A stretch of DNA of 51,165 bases from Burkholderia sp. lig30 (GTDB lineage Bacteria > Pseudomonadota > Gammaproteobacteria > Burkholderiales > Burkholderiaceae). Position numbers and translations under genes: made by a program. This document shows, piece after piece, positions 35,995 through 46,287 of this stretch; the first letter of the stretch is position 1; each line of letters starts with the position of its first letter. The notes beneath the pieces are model-generated. The model searched no databases, had not been told where the DNA came from, and saw only the letters and a program-made list of their open reading frames with translations. Location: assembly GCF_000687455.2 (NCBI RefSeq), contig NZ_JGVW01000121.1, positions 1 to 51,165 on the forward strand. The letters are read 5' to 3'.

Positions 35995-37707
35995 ATGTCC
36001 GACCTGCAAACCTCCAACCCGAATACCGAATCCTTTGCGGCTCTGTTCGAAGAGTCGCTGACCCGCCAAGACATGCGCGCCGGCGAAGTGATCTCCGCCG
36101 AAGTCGTGCGTGTCGACCACAATTTCGTGGTCGTCAACGCCGGCCTGAAGTCCGAGGCTTACATTCCCCTCGAGGAATTCCTGAACGATCAGGGCGAGGT
36201 TGAGGTTCAGGCGGGCGATTTCGTTTCCGTCGCGATCGACGCGCTGGAAAACGGCTACGGCGACACGATCCTGTCGCGCGACAAGGCGAAGCGCCTTGCA
36301 TCGTGGCTGTCGCTGGAAAAGGCACTCGACAACAACGAACTCGTCACCGGCACGATCACCGGCAAGGTGAAGGGCGGCATGACCGTGATGGTCAACGGCA
36401 TCCGCGCGTTCCTGCCGGGTTCGCTGGTCGACACGCGTCCGGTCAAGGACACGACCCCGTACGAAGGCAAGACGCTCGAATTCCGCGTCATCAAGCTCGA
36501 CCGCAAGCGTAACAACGTCGTGCTGTCGCGCCGCGCAGTGATCGAGGCGACCCAGGGCGAAGAGCGCGCGAAGCTGCTCGAGACGCTCAAGGAAGGCGCG
36601 ATCGTCAACGGCGTGGTCAAGAACATCACCGACTACGGCGCGTTCGTGGACCTCGGCGGCATCGACGGCCTGCTGCACATCACCGACATCGCATGGCGCC
36701 GCGTGCGTCACCCGAGCGAAGTCCTGTCGGTCGGCCAGGAAGTCACCGCGAAGATCCTCAAGTTCGACCAGGAAAAGAACCGCGTCTCGCTGGGCATCAA
36801 GCAACTGGGCGACGATCCGTGGGAAGGCATCTCGCGCCGCTACCCGTCGGGCACGCGCCTGTTCGGCAAGGTCACGAACATCACCGACTACGGCGCATTC
36901 GTCGAAGTGGAATCGGGCATCGAAGGCCTCGTCCACGTGTCGGAAATGGACTGGACGAACAAGAACGTCGCTCCGTCGAAGGTTGTCCAGCTCGGCGACG
37001 AAGTCGAAGTCATGGTCCTCGAGATCGACGAAGACCGTCGTCGTATCAGCCTCGGCATGAAGCAGTGCAAGCCGAATCCGTGGGATGACTTCAGCCGCAA
37101 CTTCAAGAAGGGCGACAAGCTGACGGGCGCGATCAAGTCGATCACCGACTTCGGCGTGTTCATCGGTCTGCCGGGCGGCATCGACGGCCTGGTCCACCTG
37201 TCGGACCTGTCGTGGAGCGAAACGGGCGAAGAAGCAGTTCGCAAGTACAAGAAGGGCGACGAAGTCGAGGCAATCGTGCTCGGCATCGACGTCGAGAAGG
37301 AACGCATCTCGCTCGGCATCAAGCAGCTCGAAGGCGATCCGTTCAGCAACTACGTCGCGATGAACGACAAGGGCTCGATCGTCGACGGCATCGTGAAGTC
37401 GGTCGACGCGAAGGGTGCGGTCATCACGCTGACGGGCGACATCGAAGGCTACCTGCGCGCATCGGAAATCTCGCAGGATCGCGTCGAAGACGCACGCAAC
37501 GTGCTGAAGGAAGGCGACAAGGTCAACGCGATGGTGATCAACATCGATCGCAAGTCGCGCGGCATCAACCTGTCGATCAAGGCGAAGGATTCGGCCGAGC
37601 AACAGGAAGCGATCCGCGGCCTGCAAGCCGACACCAGCTCTGCTGCAACCGGCACGACCAACCTCGGCGCGCTGCTGAAGGCGAAGCTCGACGGCCAGAA
37701 CCAGTAA
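35995..37707 (+). CDS. rpsA: 30S ribosomal protein S1
   Basis: A 570-residue protein with six S1 RNA-binding domains. Repeats are recognised by [105 protein letters not shown] and [23 protein letters not shown]. Codon use is strongly biased (high expression). The 143-bp leader lacks a strong Shine-Dalgarno and contains a ccccg/cggggt hairpin (~35874-35895), consistent with the known autoregulation of S1 translation. ihfB follows after 22 bp. Confidence 0.98.
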   Translation: MSDLQTSNPNTESFAALFEESLTRQDMRAGEVISAEVVRVDHNFVVVNAGLKSEAYIPLEEFLNDQGEVEVQAGDFVSVAIDALENGYGDTILSRDKAKRLASWLSLEKALDNNELVTGTITGKVKGGMTVMVNGIRAFLPGSLVDTRPVKDTTPYEGKTLEFRVIKLDRKRNNVVLSRRAVIEATQGEERAKLLETLKEGAIVNGVVKNITDYGAFVDLGGIDGLLHITDIAWRRVRHPSEVLSVGQEVTAKILKFDQEKNRVSLGIKQLGDDPWEGISRRYPSGTRLFGKVTNITDYGAFVEVESGIEGLVHVSEMDWTNKNVAPSKVVQLGDEVEVMVLEIDEDRRRISLGMKQCKPNPWDDFSRNFKKGDKLTGAIKSITDFGVFIGLPGGIDGLVHLSDLSWSETGEEAVRKYKKGDEVEAIVLGIDVEKERISLGIKQLEGDPFSNYVAMNDKGSIVDGIVKSVDAKGAVITLTGDIEGYLRASEISQDRVEDARNVLKEGDKVNAMVINIDRKSRGINLSIKAKDSAEQQEAIRGLQADTSSAATGTTNLGALLKAKLDGQNQ

Positions 37708-37729
37708 GCCTTACGAGGTCTGCTGAAGT

Positions 37730-38053
37730 ATGACCAAATCCGAGTTGGTCGCACAGCTGGCATCGCGATTTCCGCAACTTGTCCTCAAGGATGCGGATTT
37801 CGCGGTGAAAACGATGCTCGATGCGATGTCCGATGCACTGTCCAAAGGGCATCGCATCGAAATTCGGGGTTTCGGCAGCTTCGGCCTCAACCGTCGCCCG
37901 GCGCGCGTCGGGCGCAACCCGAAGTCGGGGGAGAAAGTGCAGGTGCCAGAGAAGTACGTGCCGCACTTCAAGCCCGGCAAGGAATTGCGTGAACGCGTCG
38001 ACGGCCGGGCCGGCGAGCCGTTGAAGGCTGAAGATCCGGATGGCGATCAGTAA
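37730..38053 (+). CDS. ihfB: Integration host factor subunit beta
   Basis: A 107-residue HU/IHF-family protein: [47 protein letters not shown] and the DNA-arm [30 protein letters not shown]. It is ~13 residues longer than the E. coli protein through a hydrophilic tail. With IhfA it bends DNA. Placed after rpsA as in most proteobacteria, and followed by a clear terminator. Confidence 0.97.
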   Translation: MTKSELVAQLASRFPQLVLKDADFAVKTMLDAMSDALSKGHRIEIRGFGSFGLNRRPARVGRNPKSGEKVQVPEKYVPHFKPGKELRERVDGRAGEPLKAEDPDGDQ

Positions 38054-38095
38054 GCGTCGTTCGGCACGCTCGGAATCCGTCCAGCACGGCTAAAG

Positions 38096-38121
38096 AAAAG
38101 CGCCCCTCGCGGGCGCTTTTT
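38096..38121 (+). terminator. Intrinsic terminator after ihfB
   Basis: aaaagcgcccctcgcgggcg with a five-T tail; arms gcgccc/gggcgc. Confidence 0.9.
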
Positions 38122-38264
38122 CATTTCCGGCCGCCGTGCGTGGCGGATGCGATCGCATCGGATGCGCTGACGCGGAAACGCATCCTTTACAATACGGGTC
38201 GATTCGGCGTGGCAACGTGGTGCCGCTCGCGCCGCAGGGAAATCTCAATCAACGAGAGGGCTTT

Positions 38265-38558
38265 ATGAAGGTGATCGTCTGGCTGATCCGGGTATTGGTG
38301 TTCGTGCTGCTGCTGGTGCTTGCCCTGGCCAACACGCAAAGCGCGACGCTGAATTTCCTCGCGGGCTACGCGTGGCAAGCGCCGCTGATCCTGATCGGTC
38401 TCGCCTTCTTCGCGGTCGGCCTGATCGCCGGCCTGCTTTCCGCGCTGCCGTCATTCGTCCGCATGCGGCTCGAAAACGGGCGCCTGAAGCGCGACCTGCG
38501 CGCGGCGCGCGAAACCCCTGCCGTCATCGACCAACCGCCGATGCCGCCTGTCATTTGA
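38265..38558 (+). CDS. lapA: LapA-domain inner membrane protein
   Basis: A 97-residue protein with two membrane helices (IVWLIRVLVFVLLLVLALAN and PLILIGLAFFAVGLIAGLLSALP) and a short basic cytoplasmic tail (RMRLENGRLKRDLRAARE): the DUF1049/LapA layout. The NTQSATLNF motif between the helices is conserved. LapA works beside LapB in LPS assembly control. TACAAT at 38188-38193 is a plausible -10. lapB follows 55 bp later. Confidence 0.88.
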   Translation: MKVIVWLIRVLVFVLLLVLALANTQSATLNFLAGYAWQAPLILIGLAFFAVGLIAGLLSALPSFVRMRLENGRLKRDLRAARETPAVIDQPPMPPVI

Positions 38559-38613
38559 TGACTCACGGACCGCGCGCGCCGCGCGGTTCTTCGTTTCCGC
38601 TTCGATAATTCGC

Positions 38614-39786
38614 ATGGATCTGGATTTTTGGTGGTTGCTCGCGATTCCGGTCGCATTCGCGCTGGGCTGGGCGGCGTCACGCTATGACCTGAAGAAGATG
38701 CTGTCGGAAAGCGCGACGCTGCCGCGCTCGTATTTCCGAGGCCTGAATTTTCTGCTGAACGAACAGCCTGACAAGGCGATCAACGCGTTCATCGAAGTTG
38801 CCAAGCTCGATCCGGAAACGGTCGAGCTGCATTTCGCGCTCGGCAACCTGTTCCGCCGCCGCGGCGAGACGGATCGCGCGATTCGCGTGCATCAGAACCT
38901 GCTGAGCCGTACCGACCTGCCGGTCAACGAGCGCGATCACGCACTCTACGAGCTCGGGCAGGATTTCCTGAAGGCGGGGCTGCTCGACCGCGCAGAAGAA
39001 ACGTTCCACATGCTGGCCGACGGCGATTATGCGCTCGGCGCGCAGCGCTCGCTGCTGGCGATCTACGAGATCGAAAAGGACTGGAACAAGTCGATCGATA
39101 CCGCGAAGCGCATCGAGTCGATGGGGGCGGGCTCGCTCGACACCGAAATCGCGCAGTTCCACTGCGAGCTGGCGCAGGACGCGCTGCAGCGCAAGCAGGC
39201 GGATGCGGCTGCGGACCAGTTGCGCCTCGCGCTGGTCGCGAATCCGCAGAACGTCCGCGCGACGATCCTGTCCGGCGACGCGGCTGCGGCGGGGGGCGAT
39301 CACGCGGCGGCGATCGAGCACTGGAAGCGCGTGGAAGGGCAGAATGCCGCCTATCTGCCGCTCGTCGCCGACAAACTGATGAAGTCGTACGTCGCGCTCG
39401 ATCGCGCGGCCGAAGGCGCCGCGCTGCTGATGGGCTACGTCGACCATTACCCGTCGAACGACCTGCTCGACGTCGCGTACCAGCACATCGCCGCGCTGCG
39501 AGGCCAGGACGACGCGCATCTGCTGGCGCGCACGCAGATGGAGAAATCGCCGAATCTGTCCGGCATGCTGCACTTGCTCGACGCGCAGATCGCGGCGGCC
39601 GACGACACGCGTCGCAAGGAGCTTGAAATGATGCGTGCGCTGATCAAGCAGCGCACCAAAAATCTGCCACGGTATACGTGCCAGAATTGCGGTTTCCGGG
39701 CACGGCTCTTTTACTGGCAATGCCCCGGGTGCAGCGGCTGGGAAACCTATGCGCCGCGCCGCGTCGAGCCGGCCGTGCCGAACTGA
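38614..39786 (+). CDS. lapB: Lipopolysaccharide assembly protein LapB (YciM)
   Basis: A 390-residue protein. An N-terminal membrane helix (FWWLLAIPVAFALGWAASRY) is followed by LPRSYFRGLNFLLNEQPDKAI, a series of TPRs through residue ~340, and a C-terminal rubredoxin-like metal knuckle CQNCGFRARLFYWQCPGCSGWETY (two CxxC pairs). LapB guides FtsH-dependent turnover of LpxC and so sets LPS synthesis. It precedes ugd and heptose genes, consistent with an envelope cluster. Confidence 0.95.
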   Translation: MDLDFWWLLAIPVAFALGWAASRYDLKKMLSESATLPRSYFRGLNFLLNEQPDKAINAFIEVAKLDPETVELHFALGNLFRRRGETDRAIRVHQNLLSRTDLPVNERDHALYELGQDFLKAGLLDRAEETFHMLADGDYALGAQRSLLAIYEIEKDWNKSIDTAKRIESMGAGSLDTEIAQFHCELAQDALQRKQADAAADQLRLALVANPQNVRATILSGDAAAAGGDHAAAIEHWKRVEGQNAAYLPLVADKLMKSYVALDRAAEGAALLMGYVDHYPSNDLLDVAYQHIAALRGQDDAHLLARTQMEKSPNLSGMLHLLDAQIAAADDTRRKELEMMRALIKQRTKNLPRYTCQNCGFRARLFYWQCPGCSGWETYAPRRVEPAVPN

Positions 39787-39816
39787 TCCCGGTCGGCAGG
39801 GCGCGCCCGAAGCGGC

Positions 39817-39841
39817 GGCCGCCGGGTCTTGCCCGGCGGCC
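39817..39841 (+). terminator. Hairpin between lapB and ugd
   Basis: ggccgccggg and cccggcggcc pair across tctt or a slightly longer loop; no T-run follows, so it may only attenuate. Confidence 0.35.
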
Positions 39842-39879
39842 CAGTTAGTCAATCACCGGGAAGAATCACCGGAACATCT

Positions 39880-41280
39880 ATGAAAATCACCATCATCGGC
39901 ACGGGCTATGTGGGTCTCGTCACCGGCGCGTGCCTCGCTGAAATCGGTCATGACGTCTTCTGCCTGGACGTCGATCCGCGCAAGATCGACATCCTGAACA
40001 ACGGCGGGATGCCGATCCACGAGCCCGGCCTGCAGGAGATCATCACGCGCAATTGCGCGGCGGGCCGGCTCAGGTTCTCGACCGACATCGAGGCGAGCGT
40101 CGCGCATGGCGAGATCCAGTTCATCGCGGTCGGCACGCCGCCGGACGAGGACGGCTCCGCCGACCTGCAATACGTGCTCGAGGCGGCGCGCAACATCGGC
40201 CGGCATATGACCGGCTTCAAGGTGATCGTAGACAAGTCGACCGTGCCGGTCGGCACCGCGCAGCGCGTGCAAGGTGTCGTCGAAGAGGCGCTGGCCGCGC
40301 GCGGGCTCGCGGGCAGTGTCGCGCATCGCTTCTCGGTCGTCTCGAATCCGGAGTTTCTCAAGGAAGGTGCCGCGGTCGACGACTTCATGCGGCCGGACCG
40401 GATCATCATCGGCGTCGAGAGCGACGAGACCGGCGCGATCGCGCGCGAGAAGATGAAGACGCTTTACGCGCCGTTCAACCGTAATCACGAGCGCACGATC
40501 TACATGGACGTGCGTTCGGCGGAATTCGCGAAGTACGCGGCAAATGCGATGCTCGCGACGCGCATCTCGTTCATGAACGAGATGTCGAACCTGGCCGACA
40601 AGGTCGGTGCCGACATCGAGGCGGTGCGGCGCGGAATCGGCTCGGATCCGCGCATCGGCTATCACTTCCTGTATGCGGGCGTCGGCTATGGCGGCTCGTG
40701 CTTCCCGAAGGACGTGCAGGCGCTGATCCGCACCGCGAGCGAGAACGGCCAGCCGCTGCGCATTCTCGAAGCGGTCGAGGAGGCCAACCACGCGCAGAAG
40801 AGCGTGCTGCTCGGCAAGATCGAGCGCTGCTTCGGCGCCGACCTGAGCGGCCGCGAATTCGCGGTCTGGGGCCTGGCGTTCAAGCCGAACACCGACGACA
40901 TGCGCGAAGCGCCGAGCCGCCGCCTGATCGAGGCGCTGCTCGAGCGCGGCGCGGCCGTGCGCGCGTACGATCCGGTCGCGCTCGACGAGGCGCGGCGCGT
41001 GTTCGCGCTGGATCTGGGCGAGGGCTCGGACGCGCTGTCGCGCCTGCACTTCGTCGATACGAAGGACGCGGCGGTCATCGGCGCAGACGCGCTCGTGATC
41101 GTCACCGAGTGGAAGGAGTTCAAGAGCCCGGATTTCGCCCGTCTCAAGGCGGAACTGAAGGCGCCGACGATCTTCGACGGACGCAACCTGTACGAGCCGG
41201 ACGAGATGGCCGAACTCGGCATCGACTACTATGCAATCGGACGTCCCCATGTCGATCCCCAGGCTTTCTCCCGTGGCTGA
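39880..41280 (+). CDS. ugd: UDP-glucose 6-dehydrogenase
   Basis: A 466-residue enzyme: NAD fold [45 protein letters not shown], and the catalytic C274 in [12 protein letters not shown] with K278 beside it. It oxidises UDP-glucose twice to UDP-glucuronate. In Burkholderia this feeds 4-amino-4-deoxyarabinose, essential for LPS and polymyxin resistance, and exopolysaccharides. Overlaps the start of the heptose kinase gene. Confidence 0.96.
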   Translation: MKITIIGTGYVGLVTGACLAEIGHDVFCLDVDPRKIDILNNGGMPIHEPGLQEIITRNCAAGRLRFSTDIEASVAHGEIQFIAVGTPPDEDGSADLQYVLEAARNIGRHMTGFKVIVDKSTVPVGTAQRVQGVVEEALAARGLAGSVAHRFSVVSNPEFLKEGAAVDDFMRPDRIIIGVESDETGAIAREKMKTLYAPFNRNHERTIYMDVRSAEFAKYAANAMLATRISFMNEMSNLADKVGADIEAVRRGIGSDPRIGYHFLYAGVGYGGSCFPKDVQALIRTASENGQPLRILEAVEEANHAQKSVLLGKIERCFGADLSGREFAVWGLAFKPNTDDMREAPSRRLIEALLERGAAVRAYDPVALDEARRVFALDLGEGSDALSRLHFVDTKDAAVIGADALVIVTEWKEFKSPDFARLKAELKAPTIFDGRNLYEPDEMAELGIDYYAIGRPHVDPQAFSRG

Positions 41281-42238
41281 GCGCACGATGGCCGTGCCCG
41301 GCCAGCCCGGCCCGGTGCCGCGTGACCAGCTCGCGCGCGCGCGCGTGCTGGTCGTCGGCGACGTGATGCTCGATCGCTACTGGTTCGGCAACGTCGACCG
41401 CATCTCGCCGGAAGCGCCGGTGCCGGTCGTGCACGTGCAGCGCCAGGAAGAGCGTCTCGGCGGCGCGGCGAACGTCGCACGCAATGCGGTGACGCTCGGC
41501 GCGCAGGCCGGGCTGCTCTGTGTCGTCGGCTGCGACGAGCCGGGCGAGCGGATCGTCGAGCTGCTCGGCAGCAGCGGCGTCACGCCGTATCTCGAACGCG
41601 ATCCCAAGCTGCCGACGACGATCAAGCTGCGGGTGCTCGCGCGCCAGCAGCAGCTGCTGCGCGTCGACTTCGAAGCAACGCCGACGCACGAAGTGCTGCT
41701 CGCGGGACTCGCGCGCTTCGACGCGCTGCTGCCGCAGCACGACGTGATCCTGATGTCGGACTACGCGAAAGGCGGCCTCACGCACGTGACGACGATGATC
41801 GCGAAGGCGCGCGCGGCGGGCAAGCCAGTGCTCGTCGATCCGAAGGGCGACGACTGGGAGCGCTATCGCGGCGCGTCGCTGATCACGCCGAATCGCGCGG
41901 AGCTGAGCGAGGTCGTCGGACACTGGAAGTCGGAGGACGATCTGCGCGAACGGGTCGCGAAGTTGCGTGCGGCGCTCGACATCGATGCACTGCTGCTCAC
42001 GCGCTCGGAGGAGGGCATGACGCTGTTCTCCGGTGACGGCGAGCTGCATGCGCCGGCGCTTGCGCGCGAGGTGTACGACGTGTCCGGCGCGGGCGACACG
42101 GTGATCGCGACCGTCGCGACGATGCTCGGCGCGGGCGTGCCGCTCGTCGACGCGGTCGTGCTCGCGAATCGCGCGGCCGGGATCGTGGTCGGCAAGCTGG
42201 GCACCGCCACGGTGGACTACGACGAACTGTTTCATTGA
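41249..42238 (+). CDS. hldA: D-glycero-beta-D-manno-heptose-7-phosphate kinase
   Basis: A 329-residue PfkB/ribokinase-family kinase: [46 protein letters not shown], and the catalytic [16 protein letters not shown]. It corresponds to the kinase half of E. coli HldE; the nucleotidyltransferase half is missing, as in species with separate HldA and HldC. The start is uncertain: ATGs at 41231, 41249 and 41288 are all in frame, the first two overlapping ugd. I chose MSIPRLSP by likeness to other Burkholderia proteins. It supplies heptose for the LPS core. Confidence 0.92.
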   Translation: MSIPRLSPVAERTMAVPGQPGPVPRDQLARARVLVVGDVMLDRYWFGNVDRISPEAPVPVVHVQRQEERLGGAANVARNAVTLGAQAGLLCVVGCDEPGERIVELLGSSGVTPYLERDPKLPTTIKLRVLARQQQLLRVDFEATPTHEVLLAGLARFDALLPQHDVILMSDYAKGGLTHVTTMIAKARAAGKPVLVDPKGDDWERYRGASLITPNRAELSEVVGHWKSEDDLRERVAKLRAALDIDALLLTRSEEGMTLFSGDGELHAPALAREVYDVSGAGDTVIATVATMLGAGVPLVDAVVLANRAAGIVVGKLGTATVDYDELFH

Positions 42239-42298
42239 GCGCGCGTGCGGCGCGGTTGCGCCGGGCGTGTGCCGCAACTTTCTTCAGGCAGGACGATC

Positions 42299-43291
42299 AT
42301 GACTATCATCGTCACCGGCGCGGCCGGTTTCATCGGCGCGAATCTCGTGAAGGCGCTCAACGAGCGCGGCGAGACGCGCATCATCGCGGTCGACAACCTG
42401 ACGCGCGCGGACAAGTTCCGGAATCTCGTCGATTGCGAGATCGACGACTATCTCGACAAGACCGAATTCGTCGAGCGCTTCGCGCGCGGCGAGTTCGGCA
42501 AGGTGCGCGCGGTGTTCCACGAAGGCGCCTGCTCGGACACGATGGAAACCGACGGCCGCTACATGATGGACAACAACTTCCGCTACAGCCGCGCGGTGCT
42601 CGATGCCTGCCTCGCGCAGGGCGCGCAGTTCCTCTATGCGTCGTCGGCGGCGGTTTACGGCGGCTCGACGCGTTTCGTCGAGGAGCGCGAGGTCGAGGCG
42701 CCGCTCAACGTCTACGGCTACTCGAAGTTCCTGTTCGACCAGGTGATCCGCCGTGTGCTGCCGAGCGCGAAGAGCCAGATCGCGGGCTTTCGCTATTTCA
42801 ACGTGTACGGTCCGCGCGAGACGCACAAGGGCCGCATGGCGTCGGTCGCGTTCCACAACTTCAACCAGTTCCGCGCGGAAGGCAAGGTCAAGCTGTTCGG
42901 CGAATACAACGGCTACGGCCCGGGCGAGCAGACGCGCGACTTCGTGTCGGTGGAGGACGTCGCGAAGGTCAACCTGTTCTTCTTCGATCATCCGGAGAAG
43001 TCGGGCATCTTCAATCTCGGCACCGGGCGCGCGCAGCCGTTCAACGACATCGCGACGAGCGTGGTCAACACGCTGCGCGCGCTCGACAACCTGCCGCCGC
43101 TGACGCTCGCGCAGCAGGTCGAGCAGGGCCTGATCGAGTACGTGCCGTTCCCGGACGCGCTGCGCGGCAAGTATCAGTGCTTCACGCAGGCGGACCAGTC
43201 GAAGCTGCGCGCGGCCGGCTACGACGCGCCGTTCCTGACGGTGCAGGAAGGCGTCGACCGCTACGTGCGCTGGCTGTTCGGCCAACTGTAA
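42299..43291 (+). CDS. hldD: ADP-L-glycero-D-manno-heptose-6-epimerase
   Basis: A 330-residue extended short-chain dehydrogenase: NADP fold [25 protein letters not shown], catalytic Y139-x3-K143 (YGYSK) and [23 protein letters not shown]. It makes the final ADP-heptose precursor of the LPS inner core. The ATG at 42299 has aggcagg upstream. Sixty bp after hldA; ends at a clear hairpin terminator. Confidence 0.96.
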   Translation: MTIIVTGAAGFIGANLVKALNERGETRIIAVDNLTRADKFRNLVDCEIDDYLDKTEFVERFARGEFGKVRAVFHEGACSDTMETDGRYMMDNNFRYSRAVLDACLAQGAQFLYASSAAVYGGSTRFVEEREVEAPLNVYGYSKFLFDQVIRRVLPSAKSQIAGFRYFNVYGPRETHKGRMASVAFHNFNQFRAEGKVKLFGEYNGYGPGEQTRDFVSVEDVAKVNLFFFDHPEKSGIFNLGTGRAQPFNDIATSVVNTLRALDNLPPLTLAQQVEQGLIEYVPFPDALRGKYQCFTQADQSKLRAAGYDAPFLTVQEGVDRYVRWLFGQL

Positions 43292-43322
43292 GCGCGTCGT
43301 TCGAATCCCTAGACTGGGTCTC

Positions 43323-43347
43323 ACGGTCGGCGGCCGCCGACCGTTTT
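43323..43347 (+). terminator. Intrinsic terminator after hldD
   Basis: acggtcggcggccgccgacc closes a 10-bp palindromic stem, followed by gtttt. Confidence 0.75.
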
Positions 43348-43365
43348 CACATGGAGATCCAGAAC

Positions 43366-43713
43366 ATGATCAGGAAATGGTTCGCCGCGGTGGCGATGGT
43401 GGGCGCGATGATGCCGGCGTGGGCCGCGGTCGACGTGAATACCGCGGGCGAGGATGCGCTCGTCGGCATCAAGGGCATCGGCCCGGCACGGGCGAAGGCC
43501 ATTCTCGACGAGCGCACGGCGCACGGCCCGTTCAAGAGTGCGGAGGATCTGGCGTCGCGCGTGAAGGGCATGGGCGGCCACACCGTCGAACGCCTGCAGC
43601 GCGAGGGGCTGGCGATCGGTGCCGCGCCCGCCGCGCGCGCGCCCGCGGCCGTGCCGGTGACCGGGTCGGCGGCTCCGCCGAAACCCGCCGGCGCCCGCGC
43701 TGCGCAGAAATAG
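43366..43713 (+). CDS. ComEA-like helix-hairpin-helix exported protein
   Basis: A 115-residue protein with a signal peptide (MIRKWFAAVAMVGAMMPAWAA) and one helix-hairpin-helix DNA-binding unit (VDVNTAGEDALVGIKGIGPARAKAILDERTAHGPFKSAEDLASRVKGMG). An Ala/Pro-rich tail ends in basic residues. In naturally transformable bacteria such ComEA-like proteins bind incoming DNA in the periplasm; whether this one does is unknown. Start chosen at 43366 because ggag in the upstream in-frame ATG region is well spaced. Confidence 0.88.
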   Translation: MIRKWFAAVAMVGAMMPAWAAVDVNTAGEDALVGIKGIGPARAKAILDERTAHGPFKSAEDLASRVKGMGGHTVERLQREGLAIGAAPAARAPAAVPVTGSAAPPKPAGARAAQK

Positions 43714-43766
43714 CGGGGGCGCTGCTCGCAGGAAAGGCTCCTTCAGCCGCCCTGATGCGGCGGTTT

Positions 43767-43790
43767 CCCGCGGCATGCCGCGGGTTTTTT
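43767..43790 (+). terminator. Intrinsic terminator after the ComEA-like gene
   Basis: cccgcggcatgccgcggg, a perfect palindrome, followed by six T residues. Confidence 0.88.
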
Positions 43791-43916
43791 GCGTGCGAGG
43801 GCGGTGCGGCCCGACGCCGCAACGGTATTTCATCGTCGCGAAGGGGGTAGCCGGCGCGGCCGCCGTCGCTGGTTTACAATCGATCGATTGATCGGCATCG
43901 CATTCACGGTACCTCC

Positions 43917-44819
43917 ATGGCATACAAAACTATCGAAGACACGATCGGCAACACGCCGCTCGTGCAACTGGTCCGCCTGCCGGACGACGAGATTCGCGCG
44001 CGCAACAACGTGATTCTCGCGAAGCTGGAAGGCAACAATCCGGCCGGGTCCGTGAAGGATCGTCCGGCGCTGTCGATGATCCGCAAGGCGGAGGAGCGCG
44101 GGCGCATCAAGCCCGGCGACACGCTGATCGAGGCGACGAGCGGCAATACCGGCATCGCGCTGGCGATGGCCGCGGCGATCCGCGGCTACAAGATGGTGCT
44201 GATCATGCCGGAGGACCTGTCCGTCGAGCGCCGCCAGAGCATGGCGGCCTATGGCGCCGAGATCATCCTCACGCCGGTGAAGGGCGGCATGGAGCTCGCG
44301 CGCGATCTCGCCGACGAGATGCAGCGTGAAGGCAAGGGCGTGATCCTCGACCAGTTCGCGAACCTCGACAATCCGCTCGCGCACTACGAAGCGACGGGGC
44401 CGGAAATCTGGCGCGACACCGAAGGCCGCATCACGCACTTCGTGTCGGCGATGGGCACGACGGGCACGATCATGGGCGTGTCGCAGTATCTGAAGGAGCA
44501 GAGCCCGACAATCGAGATCGTCGGCGCGCAACCGGAGGAAGGCTCGCGCATTCCCGGCATCCGCAAGTGGCCCGAGGCCTACCTGCCGAAGATCTTCGAC
44601 CGCAGCCGTATCGACCGCGTCGAAAACGTGAGCCAGGGCGCGTCCGAAGCGATGGCCCGCAAGCTCGCGGCCGTCGAGGGCATCTTCTGCGGCATCTCGT
44701 CGGGCGGCGCGTGCGAAGTCGCGATGCGCATCGCGCGTCAGGTCGAGAATGCGACGATCGTGTTCATCGTCTGCGATCGCGGCGACCGCTATCTGTCGAC
44801 CGGCGTGTTCCCTGCATAA
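43917..44819 (+). CDS. cysM: Cysteine synthase B
   Basis: A 300-residue PLP enzyme: DTIGNTPLVQLVRL, PLP lysine K47 in GSVKDRPA, TSGNTGIALAMAA, and MPEDLSVERRQSMAAYGAEI; the RRQ segment separates CysM from CysK. It makes cysteine from O-acetylserine and sulfide or thiosulfate. A TACAAT -10 lies at 43875-43880. Single gene ending at a bidirectional terminator. Confidence 0.94.
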   Translation: MAYKTIEDTIGNTPLVQLVRLPDDEIRARNNVILAKLEGNNPAGSVKDRPALSMIRKAEERGRIKPGDTLIEATSGNTGIALAMAAAIRGYKMVLIMPEDLSVERRQSMAAYGAEIILTPVKGGMELARDLADEMQREGKGVILDQFANLDNPLAHYEATGPEIWRDTEGRITHFVSAMGTTGTIMGVSQYLKEQSPTIEIVGAQPEEGSRIPGIRKWPEAYLPKIFDRSRIDRVENVSQGASEAMARKLAAVEGIFCGISSGGACEVAMRIARQVENATIVFIVCDRGDRYLSTGVFPA

Positions 44820-44853
44820 GTCAGCCTGCGGTATCAGACCGCCTGCGGCATCA

Positions 44854-44888
44854 AACGAAAAAAGCGCCACTCGGCGCTTTTTTTCGTT
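44854..44888. terminator. Bidirectional terminator between cysM and mltB
   Basis: aacgaaaaaagcgcc pairs with ggcgctttttttcgtt (one unpaired T) around act; serves both convergent genes. Confidence 0.92.
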
Positions 44889-44903
44889 GTGGGGGCGGCG
44901 CGC

Positions 44904-46115
44904 TTATTGCGGCTGCGCGCTTGCGCTCGCCCGCGCGAGGCCGCCCGTCGCGTCCAGCTGCGCCTTCACGCTTTCGCCGAGCTGGTAGACCGCGAGCGCA
45001 TAGAAGAAGCTGCGGTTGTAGCGGGTCAGCACGTAGAAATTGTTGAGGCCCAGCATGTATTCGGTCGCACGCCCCGGCGACGGCAGGTCGACGATCGTCA
45101 CGGGCGTGCTCGCTTCGGACGCGACGTTCAGCGACGGTTCGTTGAGCGTGAGGCCCGCGCGCAGCAGTTGCGACAACGCCCAGTGCGGTTCCGGCTGACC
45201 GTCCGCGGCGGCCTGCGCGACGCCCTGGCTGCCCATGTCGGGCGCGATCTGCCAGACCACCGGCCGATCGGTTTCCCAGCCGTGCTGCTTCAGATAGTTG
45301 GCGACGCTGCCGATCGCGTCGGCCGGGCTGCTGCGCAGGTCGATATGGCCGTTGCCTTCGTAATCGACCGCGTAGTCGCGAATGCTGCTCGGCAGGAACT
45401 GCGGGATGCCGATCGCGCCGGTGTACGAACCGAGCACCGTGGTCGGGTCGAGCTGGCTGTCGCGCGTCCAGACGAGGAAGTCCTCGAGGTTCTTGCGGAA
45501 CGTCGCCTGGCGGCTTTCGCGATTCGGCGTGTCCGGGTAGTCGAACGTGAGCGTCGTCAGCGCATCGAGCACGCGGAAATTGCCCATGTAGCGACCATAG
45601 ATCGTCTCGACGCCGATGATGCCGACGATCACCTCGGGCGGCACGCCGAACTGTTCGGACGCGCGCTGCAACGTCGCCTGGTTCGCACGCCAGAACTTCA
45701 CGCCCGCATTGATGCGAATCGGCTCGATGAAGCGCGAGCGGTACACGCGCCAGTTCTTGACCGTGGGCGACGGCGCGGGCATCACGAGCTTGACGGCCGT
45801 CGCCGAATAGCTCGTGCGTGCGAACAGCGCGTGCAGGCGGGCGGGATCGAAATCGTAGCGGCTCACCATCTCGCTGACGAACGCATCGATCTTCGGGTTG
45901 TTCGCGTAGCGCTGCGGCACGATCTCTTCTTCGAAGGTCTGGCCGGGCGTCGTCGGCTGCTGGGGCTGGCCCTGCGCGACGGTGAGCTTGCCGGCCGCGC
46001 GTGCCGGCGCCTGCGTTTGCGCGAACCCGGACGTCGCGAACAGGGCGGCGAGGGCGGCGGCAACGAGCGGGAGACGGGCACGGGAAAGAGAGGTGGCGGG
46101 CTTCTTGTAATTCAT
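44904..46115 (-). CDS. mltB: Lytic murein transglycosylase B
   Basis: A 403-residue SLT3-type transglycosylase. The catalytic glutamate E170 lies in IIGVETIYGRYMG; GSYTGAIGIPQFLPSSIRDYAVDYEGNGHIDL is the substrate-groove motif. It cleaves peptidoglycan to 1,6-anhydro products. A signal peptide (LPLVAAALAALFATSGFAQ) lacks a lipobox cysteine, so unlike E. coli MltB it should be soluble in the periplasm. A ~30-residue Gln/Pro linker follows. Confidence 0.93.
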   Translation of the reverse strand: MNYKKPATSLSRARLPLVAAALAALFATSGFAQTQAPARAAGKLTVAQGQPQQPTTPGQTFEEEIVPQRYANNPKIDAFVSEMVSRYDFDPARLHALFARTSYSATAVKLVMPAPSPTVKNWRVYRSRFIEPIRINAGVKFWRANQATLQRASEQFGVPPEVIVGIIGVETIYGRYMGNFRVLDALTTLTFDYPDTPNRESRQATFRKNLEDFLVWTRDSQLDPTTVLGSYTGAIGIPQFLPSSIRDYAVDYEGNGHIDLRSSPADAIGSVANYLKQHGWETDRPVVWQIAPDMGSQGVAQAAADGQPEPHWALSQLLRAGLTLNEPSLNVASEASTPVTIVDLPSPGRATEYMLGLNNFYVLTRYNRSFFYALAVYQLGESVKAQLDATGGLARASASAQPQ

Positions 46116-46287
46116 GGCGAACCGGAGCGGACAAGGCGAATGTGTTCGGCGCAGTATAACCGACGCGTTCGCTGCGCCGAGCCGAACCGGGCGTACGATG
46201 TGGTAAGTTAGCGGCGAATTCGCGCAAGACGATTTACAACATTGAGATGGGAGACCCGCAGCGCCCCGCGCGCTGCGTACGACGCTT